Assembly (NCBI GenBank): GCA_018267195.1
Contig: JAFDYY010000024.1
Coordinates: 1 to 49,040 of the forward strand
Direction: 5' to 3'
DNA length: 49,040 nucleotides
Origin: Bacteroidota bacterium
Lineage (GTDB): Bacteria; Bacteroidota; Bacteroidia; Cytophagales; Cyclobacteriaceae
The position numbers and the translations under genes were made by a program. Positions 9,469 to 17,922 of this stretch are shown one piece after another. Positions within the stretch are counted from its first letter, which is position 1. Every line of letters begins with the position of its first letter. The notes under the pieces are model-generated. The model did not search any database. It was given only the letters and a program-made list of their open reading frames with translations, and was not told the origin of the DNA.

Positions 9469-10218
9469 TTATAGTTTTTTAATCATAATGTTTCTATACC
9501 ATACCTCGTCTCCATGGTCTTGCAAATCAATGTGGCCTTGGGTGGCCAGGCCATAGCCTTTTTTATCTTTCCACTTGCTGGCATCTTTTCTTTTTTGCCA
9601 ATCGGCCGAACCGAGTTCGTAGGTCACTACTTTCTGCCCGTTAAGCCAGTGCTCCACATGTTTTCCATTTACTATAATTTTGGTTTCATTCCACTCGCCT
9701 GCCGGTTTAGCGGCCTTAACAGACGGGGCGATCATATCATAATTGGCACCCGACAGGTGCACATCGCTTTGTTTAGGTTGATACCCTTCATCATCAATAA
9801 CCTGGTATTCAGGCCCTGTAAAATAAGGCTGTTCAAATTCTTCGGTAACGCGGTAAATAATACCACTGTTGCCCGCGTGCGAAATTTTCCATTCGCAGGC
9901 AAACTCAAAATTTTCAAATTCATCGTTGGTCATAATATCCGAGCGCTCATCGCCATCGCCTTTTGTTTGTTCGTTTAGGGGTTTACAATGAAGCACTCCG
10001 TCTTTTACCTCCCACGTGTTGTTTTTCCAGTTTTTAAAAATGCGCCAGCCTTCCAGCGATTTACCGTTAAACAATAATTTCCAACCATCTGCCTTTTGCT
10101 GATCGGAAAGAGAAGGGAGTGCAAATTCTGAAGCGGCAGGCTCGGTGTTGGTTGTTTGATTTTCTTTTTTACTGGTGCAGGCCGCCAGTATGAAAAGAAG
10201 GAATACAGTTTTTTTCAT
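9469..10218 (-). CDS. DUF1080 / 3-keto-disaccharide hydrolase domain lipoprotein
   Basis: A 249-residue protein when started at the ATG at 10218; an upstream in-frame ATG at 10248 would put 10 residues in front of the signal peptide and is less likely. The N-terminus MKKTVFLLFILAAC is a lipoprotein signal with lipobox Cys14. The rest is one DUF1080 jelly-roll domain of the concanavalin-like fold, with LLFNGKSLEGW, then WEVKDGVLHCKP and a C-terminal DLQDHGDEVWYRNI motif. Some family members have recently been shown to hydrolyse 3-keto-glycosides; others are uncharacterised. A periplasmic or surface location is inferred from the signal. It may work with the GMC dehydrogenase near 21 kb. Confidence 0.85.
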   Translation of the reverse strand: MKKTVFLLFILAACTSKKENQTTNTEPAASEFALPSLSDQQKADGWKLLFNGKSLEGWRIFKNWKNNTWEVKDGVLHCKPLNEQTKGDGDERSDIMTNDEFENFEFACEWKISHAGNSGIIYRVTEEFEQPYFTGPEYQVIDDEGYQPKQSDVHLSGANYDMIAPSVKAAKPAGEWNETKIIVNGKHVEHWLNGQKVVTYELGSADWQKRKDASKWKDKKGYGLATQGHIDLQDHGDEVWYRNIMIKKL

Positions 10219-10285
10219 GGAATTATAATTAGTATAAAAATGAAGCATTCAATATTTATCAAAAGTATTATGTCAATAAGCCAAA

Positions 10286-11728
10286 TCAAAAAATCTTCCC
10301 CGGATTTAAAATGCCATTCGGGTCGAACACTTTTTTGATACCGCGCATCAAGTTTAGGTTTATTTCGCTCATGGCCAGCGGCATGTATGGGCGCTTGGCT
10401 ATCCCGATGCCGTGTTCGCCCGACAGTGTACCGCCCAGGCTTACGGTAAGTTTAAAAATTTCGCCAATACCTTCGGGGATTTCTTTTTCCCAGCGCGCTT
10501 CGCTGATGTCTTCTTTCAAAATGTTTACATGCAGGTTTCCGTCACCCAAATGACCAAAGCACACGGTGTTGAATCCATAACGTTTTCCAATTTCTTTGAT
10601 GCCGGTAATGAGTTTGGGCAAATTGGCTCGTGGCACCACGACATCGTCCGACTTGGTAAGGGTGTACCAGTTTACGGCCGGAGAAATATTTTTTCTGATT
10701 TTCCAAAGTTCTTCTTTCTGGGCAGCACTATCGGCAAAGAGAACTTCGCCACTCTGAAATTTTTCTACCACTTCCATTACTCGTTCGGCATCGCGCATCA
10801 GTACTTCTTCATCGTTGCCATCTAACTCGCAAAGAAGGTAGGCATTCATGCCTTCTACTAACTTCGTAGTTACGGGGCTGTTTAATACCTTCTCGCAGTA
10901 GTCAAATGTTTTGGCAGCCGCTTCTTTTTCAAAAAATTCCATTCCGGAGGGCGTCAGGCCAGCCGTAAAAATGGCTGCAATCGCGCGACATGCTTCTTCG
11001 TTCGTTACAAACGGGATCATCATCAGCACTGTTTTTTGCGGGAGGCCCCGAAGTTTAAAAACAATTTTAGTAATAATACCCAATGTGCCTTCGCTGCCGC
11101 ACATAAGTTGCGTAAGGTTGTAGCCGGTAGAATTTTTCAGCACGTTGGCGGCTGTCCAGATAACTTCACCGGTGGGCAATACTACTTCCATATTAATAAC
11201 GTAGTCGCGGGTAACACCATACTTCACCGCCTTGGGGCCACCTGAGTTATTGGCCAGGTTTCCGCCCAAAAAACAAGAACCACGGCTGGCGGGATCGGGC
11301 GGGTAAAAAAGATTTTTTGCCTTTACCTCGTTTTGAAAAACTTCGGTAATGACTCCCGGTTCTACCGTAGCCTGCAAATTCAATTCATCAATTTCAATAA
11401 TTCTATTGAAGCGCTCCATGGAAATGACCACTCCCTTTTTTACGGGGAGAGCTCCGCCACTCAATCCCGTGCCGGCACCGCGCGGGGTTGTTGAAATTTT
11501 ATATTGGTTACAAACTTTCAAAAGATCGCTCACTTCCTGCGTGGTTCCCGGCTTTATCACCACATCGGGCATAAAATGATAATCTTCTGTTTTGTCGCTG
11601 CCATATTCCGATTTTTTCTCTTTGTCTGTCAGCACATATTCTTCGCCCACTATTTTTATAAATTGCCCGATCACTCCCTCCGATACAGTAAGGGTTGGGG
11701 TAGTTTCTGTTTCTTTTGCCGACATCAT
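10286..11728 (-). CDS. FAD-linked oxidase, GlcD / D-lactate dehydrogenase type
   Basis: A 480-residue flavoprotein of the FAD-binding type 4 (VAO/PCMH) family. The FAD-binding domain includes PRGAGTGLSGGALP at residues 82-95 and SEGTLGI near the domain's end. The C-terminal FAD-oxidase domain carries GHLGDGNLH at 392-400 and SGEHGIG at 436-442, the substrate- and metal-binding histidines of the glycolate/D-lactate group. It oxidises a 2-hydroxy acid such as glycolate or D-lactate; the exact substrate is not readable. No GlcE or GlcF partner is adjacent, as in stand-alone D-lactate dehydrogenases. Two consecutive ATGs (11728, 11725) are possible starts. It is divergent from the NlpC lipoprotein gene, 17 bp away. 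Confidence 0.88.
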   Translation of the reverse strand: MMSAKETETTPTLTVSEGVIGQFIKIVGEEYVLTDKEKKSEYGSDKTEDYHFMPDVVIKPGTTQEVSDLLKVCNQYKISTTPRGAGTGLSGGALPVKKGVVISMERFNRIIEIDELNLQATVEPGVITEVFQNEVKAKNLFYPPDPASRGSCFLGGNLANNSGGPKAVKYGVTRDYVINMEVVLPTGEVIWTAANVLKNSTGYNLTQLMCGSEGTLGIITKIVFKLRGLPQKTVLMMIPFVTNEEACRAIAAIFTAGLTPSGMEFFEKEAAAKTFDYCEKVLNSPVTTKLVEGMNAYLLCELDGNDEEVLMRDAERVMEVVEKFQSGEVLFADSAAQKEELWKIRKNISPAVNWYTLTKSDDVVVPRANLPKLITGIKEIGKRYGFNTVCFGHLGDGNLHVNILKEDISEARWEKEIPEGIGEIFKLTVSLGGTLSGEHGIGIAKRPYMPLAMSEINLNLMRGIKKVFDPNGILNPGKIF

Positions 11729-11732
11729 CTTA

Positions 11733-11740
11733 TAAATTTG
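11733..11740 (+). promoter_or_regulatory. Bacteroidota -7 element directly before an NlpC/P60 gene
   Basis: TAAATTTG fits TAnnTTTG and ends 5 bp before the ATG at 11746. If used, the transcript would be leaderless or nearly so. It also argues against the upstream in-frame ATG at 11716, which would lie before the promoter. Confidence 0.45.
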
Positions 11741-11745
11741 TAAAC

Positions 11746-12246
11746 ATGTTGAAGCCGGGTAAAATTACGCAATTAATTTCCTACGGACTTATTTCGTGCC
11801 TCGCCATTTTGCTGGCCGGTTGTGGCTCCTCACGTCATGCTAAAACCAGAGATAAACAGGTAGGCACGGTGATACAAACCGCCCGAAGTTACATGGGCAC
11901 TCCTTACAAATGGGGCGGCACCACGCGCTCAGGCATAGATTGTTCGGCTCTTACCGGACATGCCTTTCAGGCTATAAAAATGGAGCTACCCCGAACGGCC
12001 GATGCCCAGGCACGGCTGGGTTATAAAATAAAAATAAGTGAATTACTACCTGGTGATCTACTGTTTTTTGCCACCGGAAAAAAGAAAAAAGAAATTACCC
12101 ATGTGGGCATTGTTACCGAAATAAAGAGTAAAGACAACATCAAATTTATCCATGCTTCCACCTCGCTGGGAGTGATCGAGAGCAACCTGTACTCTGATTA
12201 TTACATCAAGCGGTTTCGCCTGGCCAGACGGGTAATAGAAAACTGA
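11746..12246 (+). CDS. C40 family (NlpC/P60) peptidoglycan endopeptidase lipoprotein
   Basis: A 166-residue protein starting at the ATG at 11746. The N-terminal signal ends in lipobox LLAGC with Cys26. A single NlpC/P60 domain follows with catalytic Cys66 in SGIDCSALT, His119 in THVGIV and His136 in FIHAS. It cuts peptide stems of peptidoglycan, in the periplasm at the outer or inner membrane. Size and layout match Spr/NlpC-type lipoproteins. The start choice rests on the signal peptide and on the promoter element just upstream; the longer reading from 11716 would overlap the divergent oxidase gene. Confidence 0.9.
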   Translation: MLKPGKITQLISYGLISCLAILLAGCGSSRHAKTRDKQVGTVIQTARSYMGTPYKWGGTTRSGIDCSALTGHAFQAIKMELPRTADAQARLGYKIKISELLPGDLLFFATGKKKKEITHVGIVTEIKSKDNIKFIHASTSLGVIESNLYSDYYIKRFRLARRVIEN

Positions 12247-12284
12247 CCCGTTCCTTATTATAAACGGCAAAAAAATCAATTCTC

Positions 12285-12350
12285 ATGAAGCATAAAAATA
12301 TCATTGATATTGACGAATATTGTATAGGTCAAAAACAATACCTGCTATGA
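12285..12350 (+). CDS. possible 21-residue leader peptide before the rhodanese gene
   Basis: A short open frame from the ATG at 12285 ends in a TGA at 12348-12350 that overlaps the rhodanese ATG at 12347 in an ATGA junction. The predicted peptide begins MKHKNIIDID and has no signal or known motif. The coupling geometry is the only support. It may be chance. Confidence 0.15.
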   Translation: MKHKNIIDIDEYCIGQKQYLL

Positions 12351-12664
12351 AAGAAATTACCGTTCAGGAGTTAAAAAAAATGATTGATTCGAAAGCCGAC
12401 TTTCAATTGATTGATGTGCGTGAGCCGCACGAATACGACATTAGTAATATCGGGGGCGAATTAATTCCGCAAGCCGATGTTCCCCACAGTGTAGAAAAAA
12501 TTTCTAAAACCAAACAGGTAGTCGTGCACTGCCGAAGTGGCAAACGGAGCAGTAACATGATAGACTGGCTCGAAAAAAATGCCGGCTATACTAACTTATA
12601 TAATTTAAAAGGAGGTATTTTAGAATGGATTAAAGAGATTGATCCCAGTTTGCCCACCTCTTAA
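12347..12664 (+). CDS. Rhodanese-like domain protein
   Basis: A 105-residue single-domain rhodanese. The CH2A-type motif IDVREPHEYD is at residues 22-31 and the active-site loop HCRSGKRS at 61-68, with the persulfide-forming Cys62. There is no signal peptide, so it is a cytoplasmic sulfur carrier or sulfurtransferase of the PspE/GlpE size class; acceptor unknown. The ATG at 12347 is preferred to a TTG at 12320 because it leaves the usual N-terminus just before the domain. The small lipoprotein gene and cmk follow within 170 bp on the same strand. Confidence 0.9.
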   Translation: MKEITVQELKKMIDSKADFQLIDVREPHEYDISNIGGELIPQADVPHSVEKISKTKQVVVHCRSGKRSSNMIDWLEKNAGYTNLYNLKGGILEWIKEIDPSLPTS

Positions 12665-12690
12665 TTTTCCGATCATGGCCTCTGACAACT

Positions 12691-12831
12691 ATGCGCACAG
12701 TTAAGTTTTTGTTCATCATCGGGTGTTTGGTTTTGCTTACCGCTTGCGCCTCGTCTGGCACCGGGTATAAACCCAAATACAAAAAGCCCAACCCCAACAA
12801 ACCTATGCCTTGCCCACTGAAAGACTGCTAA
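12691..12831 (+). CDS. 46-residue lipoprotein directly upstream of cmk
   Basis: A short gene with a clear lipoprotein signal: MRTVKFLFIIGCLVLLTAC, lipobox LTAC with Cys19. The mature part is only 28 residues: a short Ser/Gly stretch, a Lys/Pro/Asn-rich middle (KPKYKKPNPNKP) and an end with two more cysteines (PCPLKDC). Its TAA overlaps the region just before the cmk ATG (stop 12829-12831, ATG 12833), so the genes are almost certainly cotranslated. The conserved-looking signal and tight spacing argue that it is real. Function unknown; the basic proline-rich linker suggests a periplasmic or surface tether. Confidence 0.65.
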   Translation: MRTVKFLFIIGCLVLLTACASSGTGYKPKYKKPNPNKPMPCPLKDC

Positions 12832-12832
12832 T

Positions 12833-13519
12833 ATGAAAAAAATTGTTATCGCCATTGATGGATACTCTGCCTGCGGAAAAAGCACCACCGCCCGAGAGGT
12901 GGCTTCTATACTGGGCTATCGGTATGTTGACTCCGGAGCGATGTACCGGGCGGTAACTCTTTATTTTTTGGATCATCATATCGCCCTTACCAACCCCAAA
13001 GAAATTAGTCGTGCGTTGTCGCAAATCCATCTGAGTTTTCATGTTAATGCACATGGCCTCAACGAGCTTTTTATGAATGGTATCAACGTAGAAAAAAGCA
13101 TACGGAAAATGCGCATCTCTGAAAACGTAAGCCCGGTAAGTGTTCTTAAAGAAGTGCGCAGCGCCATGGTAGAACAGCAACGCAAATTCGGGAAAGACAA
13201 AGGTATCGTAATGGATGGCCGCGACATTGGCACCGTTGTTTTTCCAAATGCCGAACTAAAACTTTTTCTTACGGCCGATATACAAGTACGAGCCTACCGC
13301 AGACAGCAAGAACTGCTGGAAAGGGATAAGTTGGTAAATTTAAATACCATCATGGCCAACCTAACTGCCCGCGACCGCATCGACAGCCAGCGCAAAGAAA
13401 GCCCTCTGGTAAAAGCAGCCGATGCTATCGAAATCAATACTACTCACATCACCTTAGACGAACAAGTAGATGAAACGGTAAGGTTGGCTTTGGGAAAAAT
13501 GGTTACCAAGAGAGGCTAA
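12833..13519 (+). CDS. cmk: (d)CMP kinase
   Basis: A 228-residue nucleoside monophosphate kinase that phosphorylates CMP and dCMP. The P-loop GYSACGKST is at residues 10-18, DSGAMYRAVT at 33-42, and GRDIGTVVFPNAELK in the middle, all signatures of bacterial cytidylate kinases; RRQQELLERD and DRIDSQR form the lid. Length is normal. It follows the 46-residue lipoprotein gene with essentially no gap. The 3' end faces two strong hairpins before the convergent outer-membrane protein gene. Confidence 0.95.
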   Translation: MKKIVIAIDGYSACGKSTTAREVASILGYRYVDSGAMYRAVTLYFLDHHIALTNPKEISRALSQIHLSFHVNAHGLNELFMNGINVEKSIRKMRISENVSPVSVLKEVRSAMVEQQRKFGKDKGIVMDGRDIGTVVFPNAELKLFLTADIQVRAYRRQQELLERDKLVNLNTIMANLTARDRIDSQRKESPLVKAADAIEINTTHITLDEQVDETVRLALGKMVTKRG

Positions 13520-13537
13520 TGGCATATCTTTAACCTC

Positions 13538-13568
13538 AATCATGCCATAGAAAATCTATGGTATGATT
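13538..13568. terminator. hairpin 1 between convergent genes
   Basis: A 14-bp stem with one G-T wobble: AATCATGCCATAGA pairs with TCTATGGTATGATT around a 3-base loop. It lies just after cmk and before the convergent outer-membrane protein gene, so it probably terminates one or both transcripts. No long T-run follows. Confidence 0.55.
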
Positions 13569-13573
13569 GGGGT

Positions 13574-13600
13574 AGATTATGAATTCTTAATTCATAATCT
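13574..13600. terminator. hairpin 2 between convergent genes
   Basis: A perfect 12-bp stem: AGATTATGAATT pairs with AATTCATAATCT around a CTT loop. It lies 5 bp after hairpin 1 and 4 bp before the stop of the minus-strand gene, followed by GGTTTTAAAA. It probably works in both directions. Confidence 0.55.
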
Positions 13601-13604
13601 GGTT

Positions 13605-14348
13605 TTAAAACACACGCATAACCAGACCTGCCTGTAATCCCCAAACCGAAACCGACTGGTAGTAGCGCTGGTAAATACCTCCCAGCGAGGCATAGCCCCG
13701 CCAATGACCCGACCTGAAAATCTGTTTATCCACACTAAAATTAATTTCACGTCTGGGTATGGCGTTGGTAACAAAGTCTTTTGCCACACGGTATTCTATC
13801 TGGCCATTGAGTTGTTGCGAGTTAGACATGATCATAAGGCCGGCTGTCCACTCGAAAAAAGATTTTTTATCTCCAAAGTTTTCATACAGGTTGCCCCCAC
13901 CTATCCGCCCAATCACGTTGCGGGTGGTGATTAAATTTAGCTGAAGTATTTGCCAATCGAAGGTAGAGAGGTCGGCTGCTTTACCATTGGCCTGCGCATC
14001 TTCCACCAAATAATTAAACCGGAAGTCAGTAGAGAACAGTCCCCAGTTTCCACGCACCCTCGGAAGCGCCAGATAATAATTAGAAGGCTGTACTGCTCCC
14101 TGCCAATAGGTTTCAAAAGAAACAAGCCGTTTAACGGAGTCGGCCCGTGCCAGCTTTTGAACCTGCCAGGAGCCTACCAGGCGGAACAAATCAAAAAAGA
14201 AAAAAACATTTCCATATCCGGACGAAGATCGCTGATTGCCATCTGAGCGAGTACTGTTTGCTTCTGAACTGCGTTTAATTTCATTTATCTGCGCATTTCC
14301 TGCTAAGGAAAAGAACATACAGAAACCAATTATCAGGATGAACCTCAT
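13605..14348 (-). CDS. Outer-membrane beta-barrel-like protein of unknown function
   Basis: A 247-residue protein with a Sec signal peptide (MRFILIIGFCMFFSLAGNAQ, cleavage after about residue 18). The mature part opens with an Arg/Ser/Asn-rich stretch, then alternates aromatic and polar residues in strand-like segments. It ends in phenylalanine (LVMRVF), the common terminal signature of barrels inserted by BamA. I do not recognise a named family. Export to the outer membrane is inferred from these traits. It stands alone between cmk (convergent) and the desaturase gene (divergent, 174 bp). Confidence 0.65.
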   Translation of the reverse strand: MRFILIIGFCMFFSLAGNAQINEIKRSSEANSTRSDGNQRSSSGYGNVFFFFDLFRLVGSWQVQKLARADSVKRLVSFETYWQGAVQPSNYYLALPRVRGNWGLFSTDFRFNYLVEDAQANGKAADLSTFDWQILQLNLITTRNVIGRIGGGNLYENFGDKKSFFEWTAGLMIMSNSQQLNGQIEYRVAKDFVTNAIPRREINFSVDKQIFRSGHWRGYASLGGIYQRYYQSVSVWGLQAGLVMRVF

Positions 14349-14522
14349 GGTAAATAGTTATCGTGTGCAGACAAAAAGACAAATTTTATACCAATACAAA
14401 CGACTGCAACCGGTATCCCTCAAAAATATCCAAAATTTTTACTCTATTCTGTCACAAACGGCCCGCTTTCTTGTCTTACCAAGAAATAAAACTGCTTAAA
14501 TCCTTAAAACCCACATATTCCC

Positions 14523-15293
14523 ATGACGGCCATTCTCATTTTCTTCATCGCACATTGGTATTTATCCCTGTTTTTCCAAACTTTCTTTTTGCATCGTTAT
14601 GCAGCTCATAAGGCGTTTACCATGAGCCCTTTTACGGAAAAAGTTTTCTTTGTGCTTACCTGGATTTTTCAAGGTTCTAATTACCTGAGTGCCTTTGGGT
14701 ACGGCACCATGCACCGCATGCACCATGCCTTTGCCGACACGGAAAACGACCCGCACTCGCCCACCTATGATGAAACCATCTGGAACATGATGTGGAAAAC
14801 CAAAACTATCTACTCAGGCATCGCCAACGGCCGTATGGCCGTAGAGAAAAGATTTACCGAAGGCGTGCCCCGCTGGGATGCGTTTGATAAAATAGCACGC
14901 TCCTGGCCTTCGCGCATTTTTTGGGGTGCTTTGTATGTGCTCTTCTACTGGCACTTTGCCACCGCCTGGTGGTTATGGTTATTGCTGCCTATTCAGTTTC
15001 TAATGAGCCCTGTACATGGCGCTATTATCAATTGGTTTGCTCATAAATACGGCTACCGCAACTACGAGGTGGGTGATACTTCTAAAAACTTTTTACCAGT
15101 AGATTTTCTGATGATGGGCGAAAGCTATCACAACAACCACCACAAACACGGCACGCGTGCCAACTTTGGCGGGATACGCTGGCATGAGATTGACCCAACC
15201 TATCTGATCATACGAATGCTGAATGCCGTAGGTATTATTCAATTGGCTAAACAAAAAGAAATAGACCTGAGCAAGGTAAGGAAAGCAGCGTAG
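14523..15293 (+). CDS. Acyl-CoA / fatty-acid desaturase
   Basis: A 256-residue membrane desaturase with the three histidine boxes that bind the di-iron centre: HRYAAH at residues 24-29, HRMHH at 64-68 and YHNNHH at 202-207. Hydrophobic segments before box 1 and around residues 135-165 give the usual topology with the boxes on the cytoplasmic side. It resembles the stearoyl-CoA (delta-9) type that makes unsaturated membrane lipids; the exact regiospecificity cannot be told. No fused cytochrome b5 domain. The stop lies 15 bp from the convergent priA stop. Confidence 0.9.
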   Translation: MTAILIFFIAHWYLSLFFQTFFLHRYAAHKAFTMSPFTEKVFFVLTWIFQGSNYLSAFGYGTMHRMHHAFADTENDPHSPTYDETIWNMMWKTKTIYSGIANGRMAVEKRFTEGVPRWDAFDKIARSWPSRIFWGALYVLFYWHFATAWWLWLLLPIQFLMSPVHGAIINWFAHKYGYRNYEVGDTSKNFLPVDFLMMGESYHNNHHKHGTRANFGGIRWHEIDPTYLIIRMLNAVGIIQLAKQKEIDLSKVRKAA

Positions 15294-15308
15294 TTGGTTT
15301 TATCCCGG

Positions 15309-17810
15309 CTAAACCGGATCCACATCAAAAACCACTTTCACGTTTCTAAATTCCTTTTGATGTAATAATGAATCAGTCCATTCGGTCAGGATTATTTTAA
15401 TCTCGGCCAGTTGACCTTGATCTCGTGGGATTTTCAACAACACATGAAGCAAGAATTCATTCCGGATTTTTGAAATCACCGGTTCGGATGGGCCCAGCAT
15501 AGCGATTCCTTTCAATTTCGTCCGCCACGATTCCGTTATCTTTTCTGCCGCCTGATGAACCACCTTTTTATCGGTATGTTTAAAAGTAACTTCAAGCAAC
15601 CGGGCAAAAGGCGGGTAAAAATATTTTTTTCGGTCGCTCAGTTGATCTTGAAGGAAACCTACCACATCGTGCTGACTAATATATTTAAATAAAGGATGAC
15701 GGGGGTTAGCGGTTTGAATTACTACTCGCCCCTTTTTTTCTCTGCGGCCCGCCCGCCCACTTACTTGTGTAATCAGTTGAAATGCCCGCTCGTGCGAACG
15801 GAAATCCGGAAAGTGCATCAACCGGTCGGCATTAAAAATGCCCACTAAACTTACCCGGTCAAAATCAAGCCCTTTGGTTACCATCTGTGTGCCTACCAAA
15901 ATATCTGTTTCTCCGGTTTCAAAACCGCTGATAATTTCTTCGTAGCTGGATTTAGATCGAGTAGTATCCAGATCCATACGTTGGATGTGGGCTTCTGGGA
16001 AATATAGATTAAGTTCTTCTTCTAATCTTTCGGTGCCATACCCTAAGGTGATAATCCGTTTGGAAGAGCATTGTGGGCAGGCCCGGGGAAGTTCTTCCCG
16101 GTATCCGCAATAGTGGCATACTAAGGCATGGCGGTATTGGTGGTAGGTAAGCCCCACATCGCAATTAATACACCGGGGAGCCCAGCCACAATCCTGGCAT
16201 TGCACCAATGGAGAGTACCCGCGCCTGTTTTGAAATAAAATAATTTGCTCTTTTTTTTGAATCGCCTCCCCCATTCGGCTGAGCAGATATTGTGTAAACT
16301 CGCCTTTATTAGTTTTATTTTTTCGTTCGAGGGTAAGGTCGGCAAAATCAATTTCGGGTAAAACAGCCGAGCCAAACCGTTCACTGAGCTTTACATATCC
16401 AAATTTGTTGATAGTCGTTTGATAATAGGATTCTACGGATGGGGTAGCACTTCCTAATATTATTTTAGCCTGATGCAATTGAGCCATAACCAAGGCCACA
16501 TCGCGCGCCTGATAACGCGGAGCCGGATCTTGCTGTTTATAGGATGGGTCGTGCTCTTCATCTACAATAATGAGGCCCAGGTTATCGAACGGCAGAAATA
16601 CCGATGAGCGAACCCCTACCACAAACTTAAATTTACCGGTGCGCACCCCATTCCACACTTCAACACGCTCATTGTCAGAAAAGCGAGAATGGTAAACCCC
16701 CATGGAGTTGCCAAAAATTTTTTTTAACCGTAATACAATTTGAGTAGTGAGTGCAATTTCCGGCAAGAGATATAAAACCTGATTACCCCCTTCCAGGGCG
16801 CGTCTGATCAGGTCTATATATATTTCTGTTTTACCGCTGCCGGTTACTCCGTGGAAAAGAAGAGCCTGCTTTTCTTCTATTTGCTTAAGTATGGTATTCC
16901 TCGCTTCTTCCTGAGGGCCGCTCAGGAAGAAGGGAGATTCGTGCACTGGCGATTCAAAACCAAAACGTGGCACCGTTACCGCAAACTCTTCAATAATATT
17001 TTTTTTTAGTAAAGTCTGGATAATTGAATCGGTCGTTTCTTCATCTACTAAAACAGCTTTGGCCACTCCTTTTTCATTCAGAGCAGAATCGGTGAAGACC
17101 GGCACATGCTGAAGGTATTTTAACAGCAATGCCTCGTGGCGGGGTTTTCGGGAAATAGTTTCAAATAAATGTTCAAGCGATTTTTTTTCGGTGTAAGGTG
17201 CCCGCAGGCGAATCCGTTTTTCTGTTTTGGGTTTATACTTTTCGCGCACTTGTTCATACACAATTACTGCTTCTTTAGAAGTAAGCGATTTCAATAAATT
17301 AAGGATTGATTTTGTGCCCGTGATCTTAACAATCTCCGAATAATTCAACGACTCTTGCTTCAAACGTTGTAGCAGCATCCGCTCGGTTTCAGAAAAATCG
17401 AAGGGCGTAGTATCTTCATCAAATGCCGGATGAAGTTGCACCCGGGATTCGCTGGAGAGTTTCAGGCCCGAGGGCAGGGCCGCATTTACCACTTCGCCCA
17501 GGCTGCACATGTAGTAAGAGGCTATCCACTGATACAAGCGAAACTGATGTTCAAAGATAGCCTCGTGGTCATCGAGCAATTCCAAAATATACTTTGCTTC
17601 GTAATCTTTGGGCGGGTAGTTGTGGATGGAGAAAATTATTCCGGTTAGTATTTTTTTATTTCCGAATTGAACAATGGCGCGCTGACCTTTTTTAATATGT
17701 GTATTTAAAGCGGCCGGCACCCGGTACGTATACAGTTTATCTACCGGCACGGGAAGCACCAGTTCGGCAAAGAGTGTTTCGCTTGGATTAAATTCTATTG
17801 AGAGAGCCAT
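15309..17810 (-). CDS. priA: Primosomal protein N' (replication restart helicase)
   Basis: An 833-residue superfamily 2 DNA helicase that reloads the replisome at stalled forks. The N-terminal 3'-DNA-binding domain is followed by the Walker A motif GVTGSGKTE near residue 318 and DEEH near 415. A zinc-binding region near 535-585 has the paired motifs CQDCGW, CINC, CHYCGY and CPQC (eight cysteines). The helicase C-terminal motif includes VSGRAGR. The ATG at 17810 is preferred over a TTG at 17825 because a TAnnTTTG element lies directly upstream of the ATG and overlaps the TTG. Confidence 0.95.
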   Translation of the reverse strand: MALSIEFNPSETLFAELVLPVPVDKLYTYRVPAALNTHIKKGQRAIVQFGNKKILTGIIFSIHNYPPKDYEAKYILELLDDHEAIFEHQFRLYQWIASYYMCSLGEVVNAALPSGLKLSSESRVQLHPAFDEDTTPFDFSETERMLLQRLKQESLNYSEIVKITGTKSILNLLKSLTSKEAVIVYEQVREKYKPKTEKRIRLRAPYTEKKSLEHLFETISRKPRHEALLLKYLQHVPVFTDSALNEKGVAKAVLVDEETTDSIIQTLLKKNIIEEFAVTVPRFGFESPVHESPFFLSGPQEEARNTILKQIEEKQALLFHGVTGSGKTEIYIDLIRRALEGGNQVLYLLPEIALTTQIVLRLKKIFGNSMGVYHSRFSDNERVEVWNGVRTGKFKFVVGVRSSVFLPFDNLGLIIVDEEHDPSYKQQDPAPRYQARDVALVMAQLHQAKIILGSATPSVESYYQTTINKFGYVKLSERFGSAVLPEIDFADLTLERKNKTNKGEFTQYLLSRMGEAIQKKEQIILFQNRRGYSPLVQCQDCGWAPRCINCDVGLTYHQYRHALVCHYCGYREELPRACPQCSSKRIITLGYGTERLEEELNLYFPEAHIQRMDLDTTRSKSSYEEIISGFETGETDILVGTQMVTKGLDFDRVSLVGIFNADRLMHFPDFRSHERAFQLITQVSGRAGRREKKGRVVIQTANPRHPLFKYISQHDVVGFLQDQLSDRKKYFYPPFARLLEVTFKHTDKKVVHQAAEKITESWRTKLKGIAMLGPSEPVISKIRNEFLLHVLLKIPRDQGQLAEIKIILTEWTDSLLHQKEFRNVKVVFDVDPV

Positions 17811-17822
17811 AGCTGCTGTGGC

Positions 17823-17830
17823 CAAAGCTA
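17823..17830 (-). promoter_or_regulatory. Bacteroidota -7 element for priA
   Basis: On the minus strand TAGCTTTG matches TAnnTTTG and ends 12 bp before the priA ATG at 17810. It supports the shorter start. Confidence 0.45.
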
Positions 17831-17922
17831 ACTATTTCAATGCGGAAGGGAAATAATCGGAATACTTGTGCTCTAACCTTTTTTTGTTGCATTCTTTAGA
17901 TCATCTCACGAATTAGTACAAC

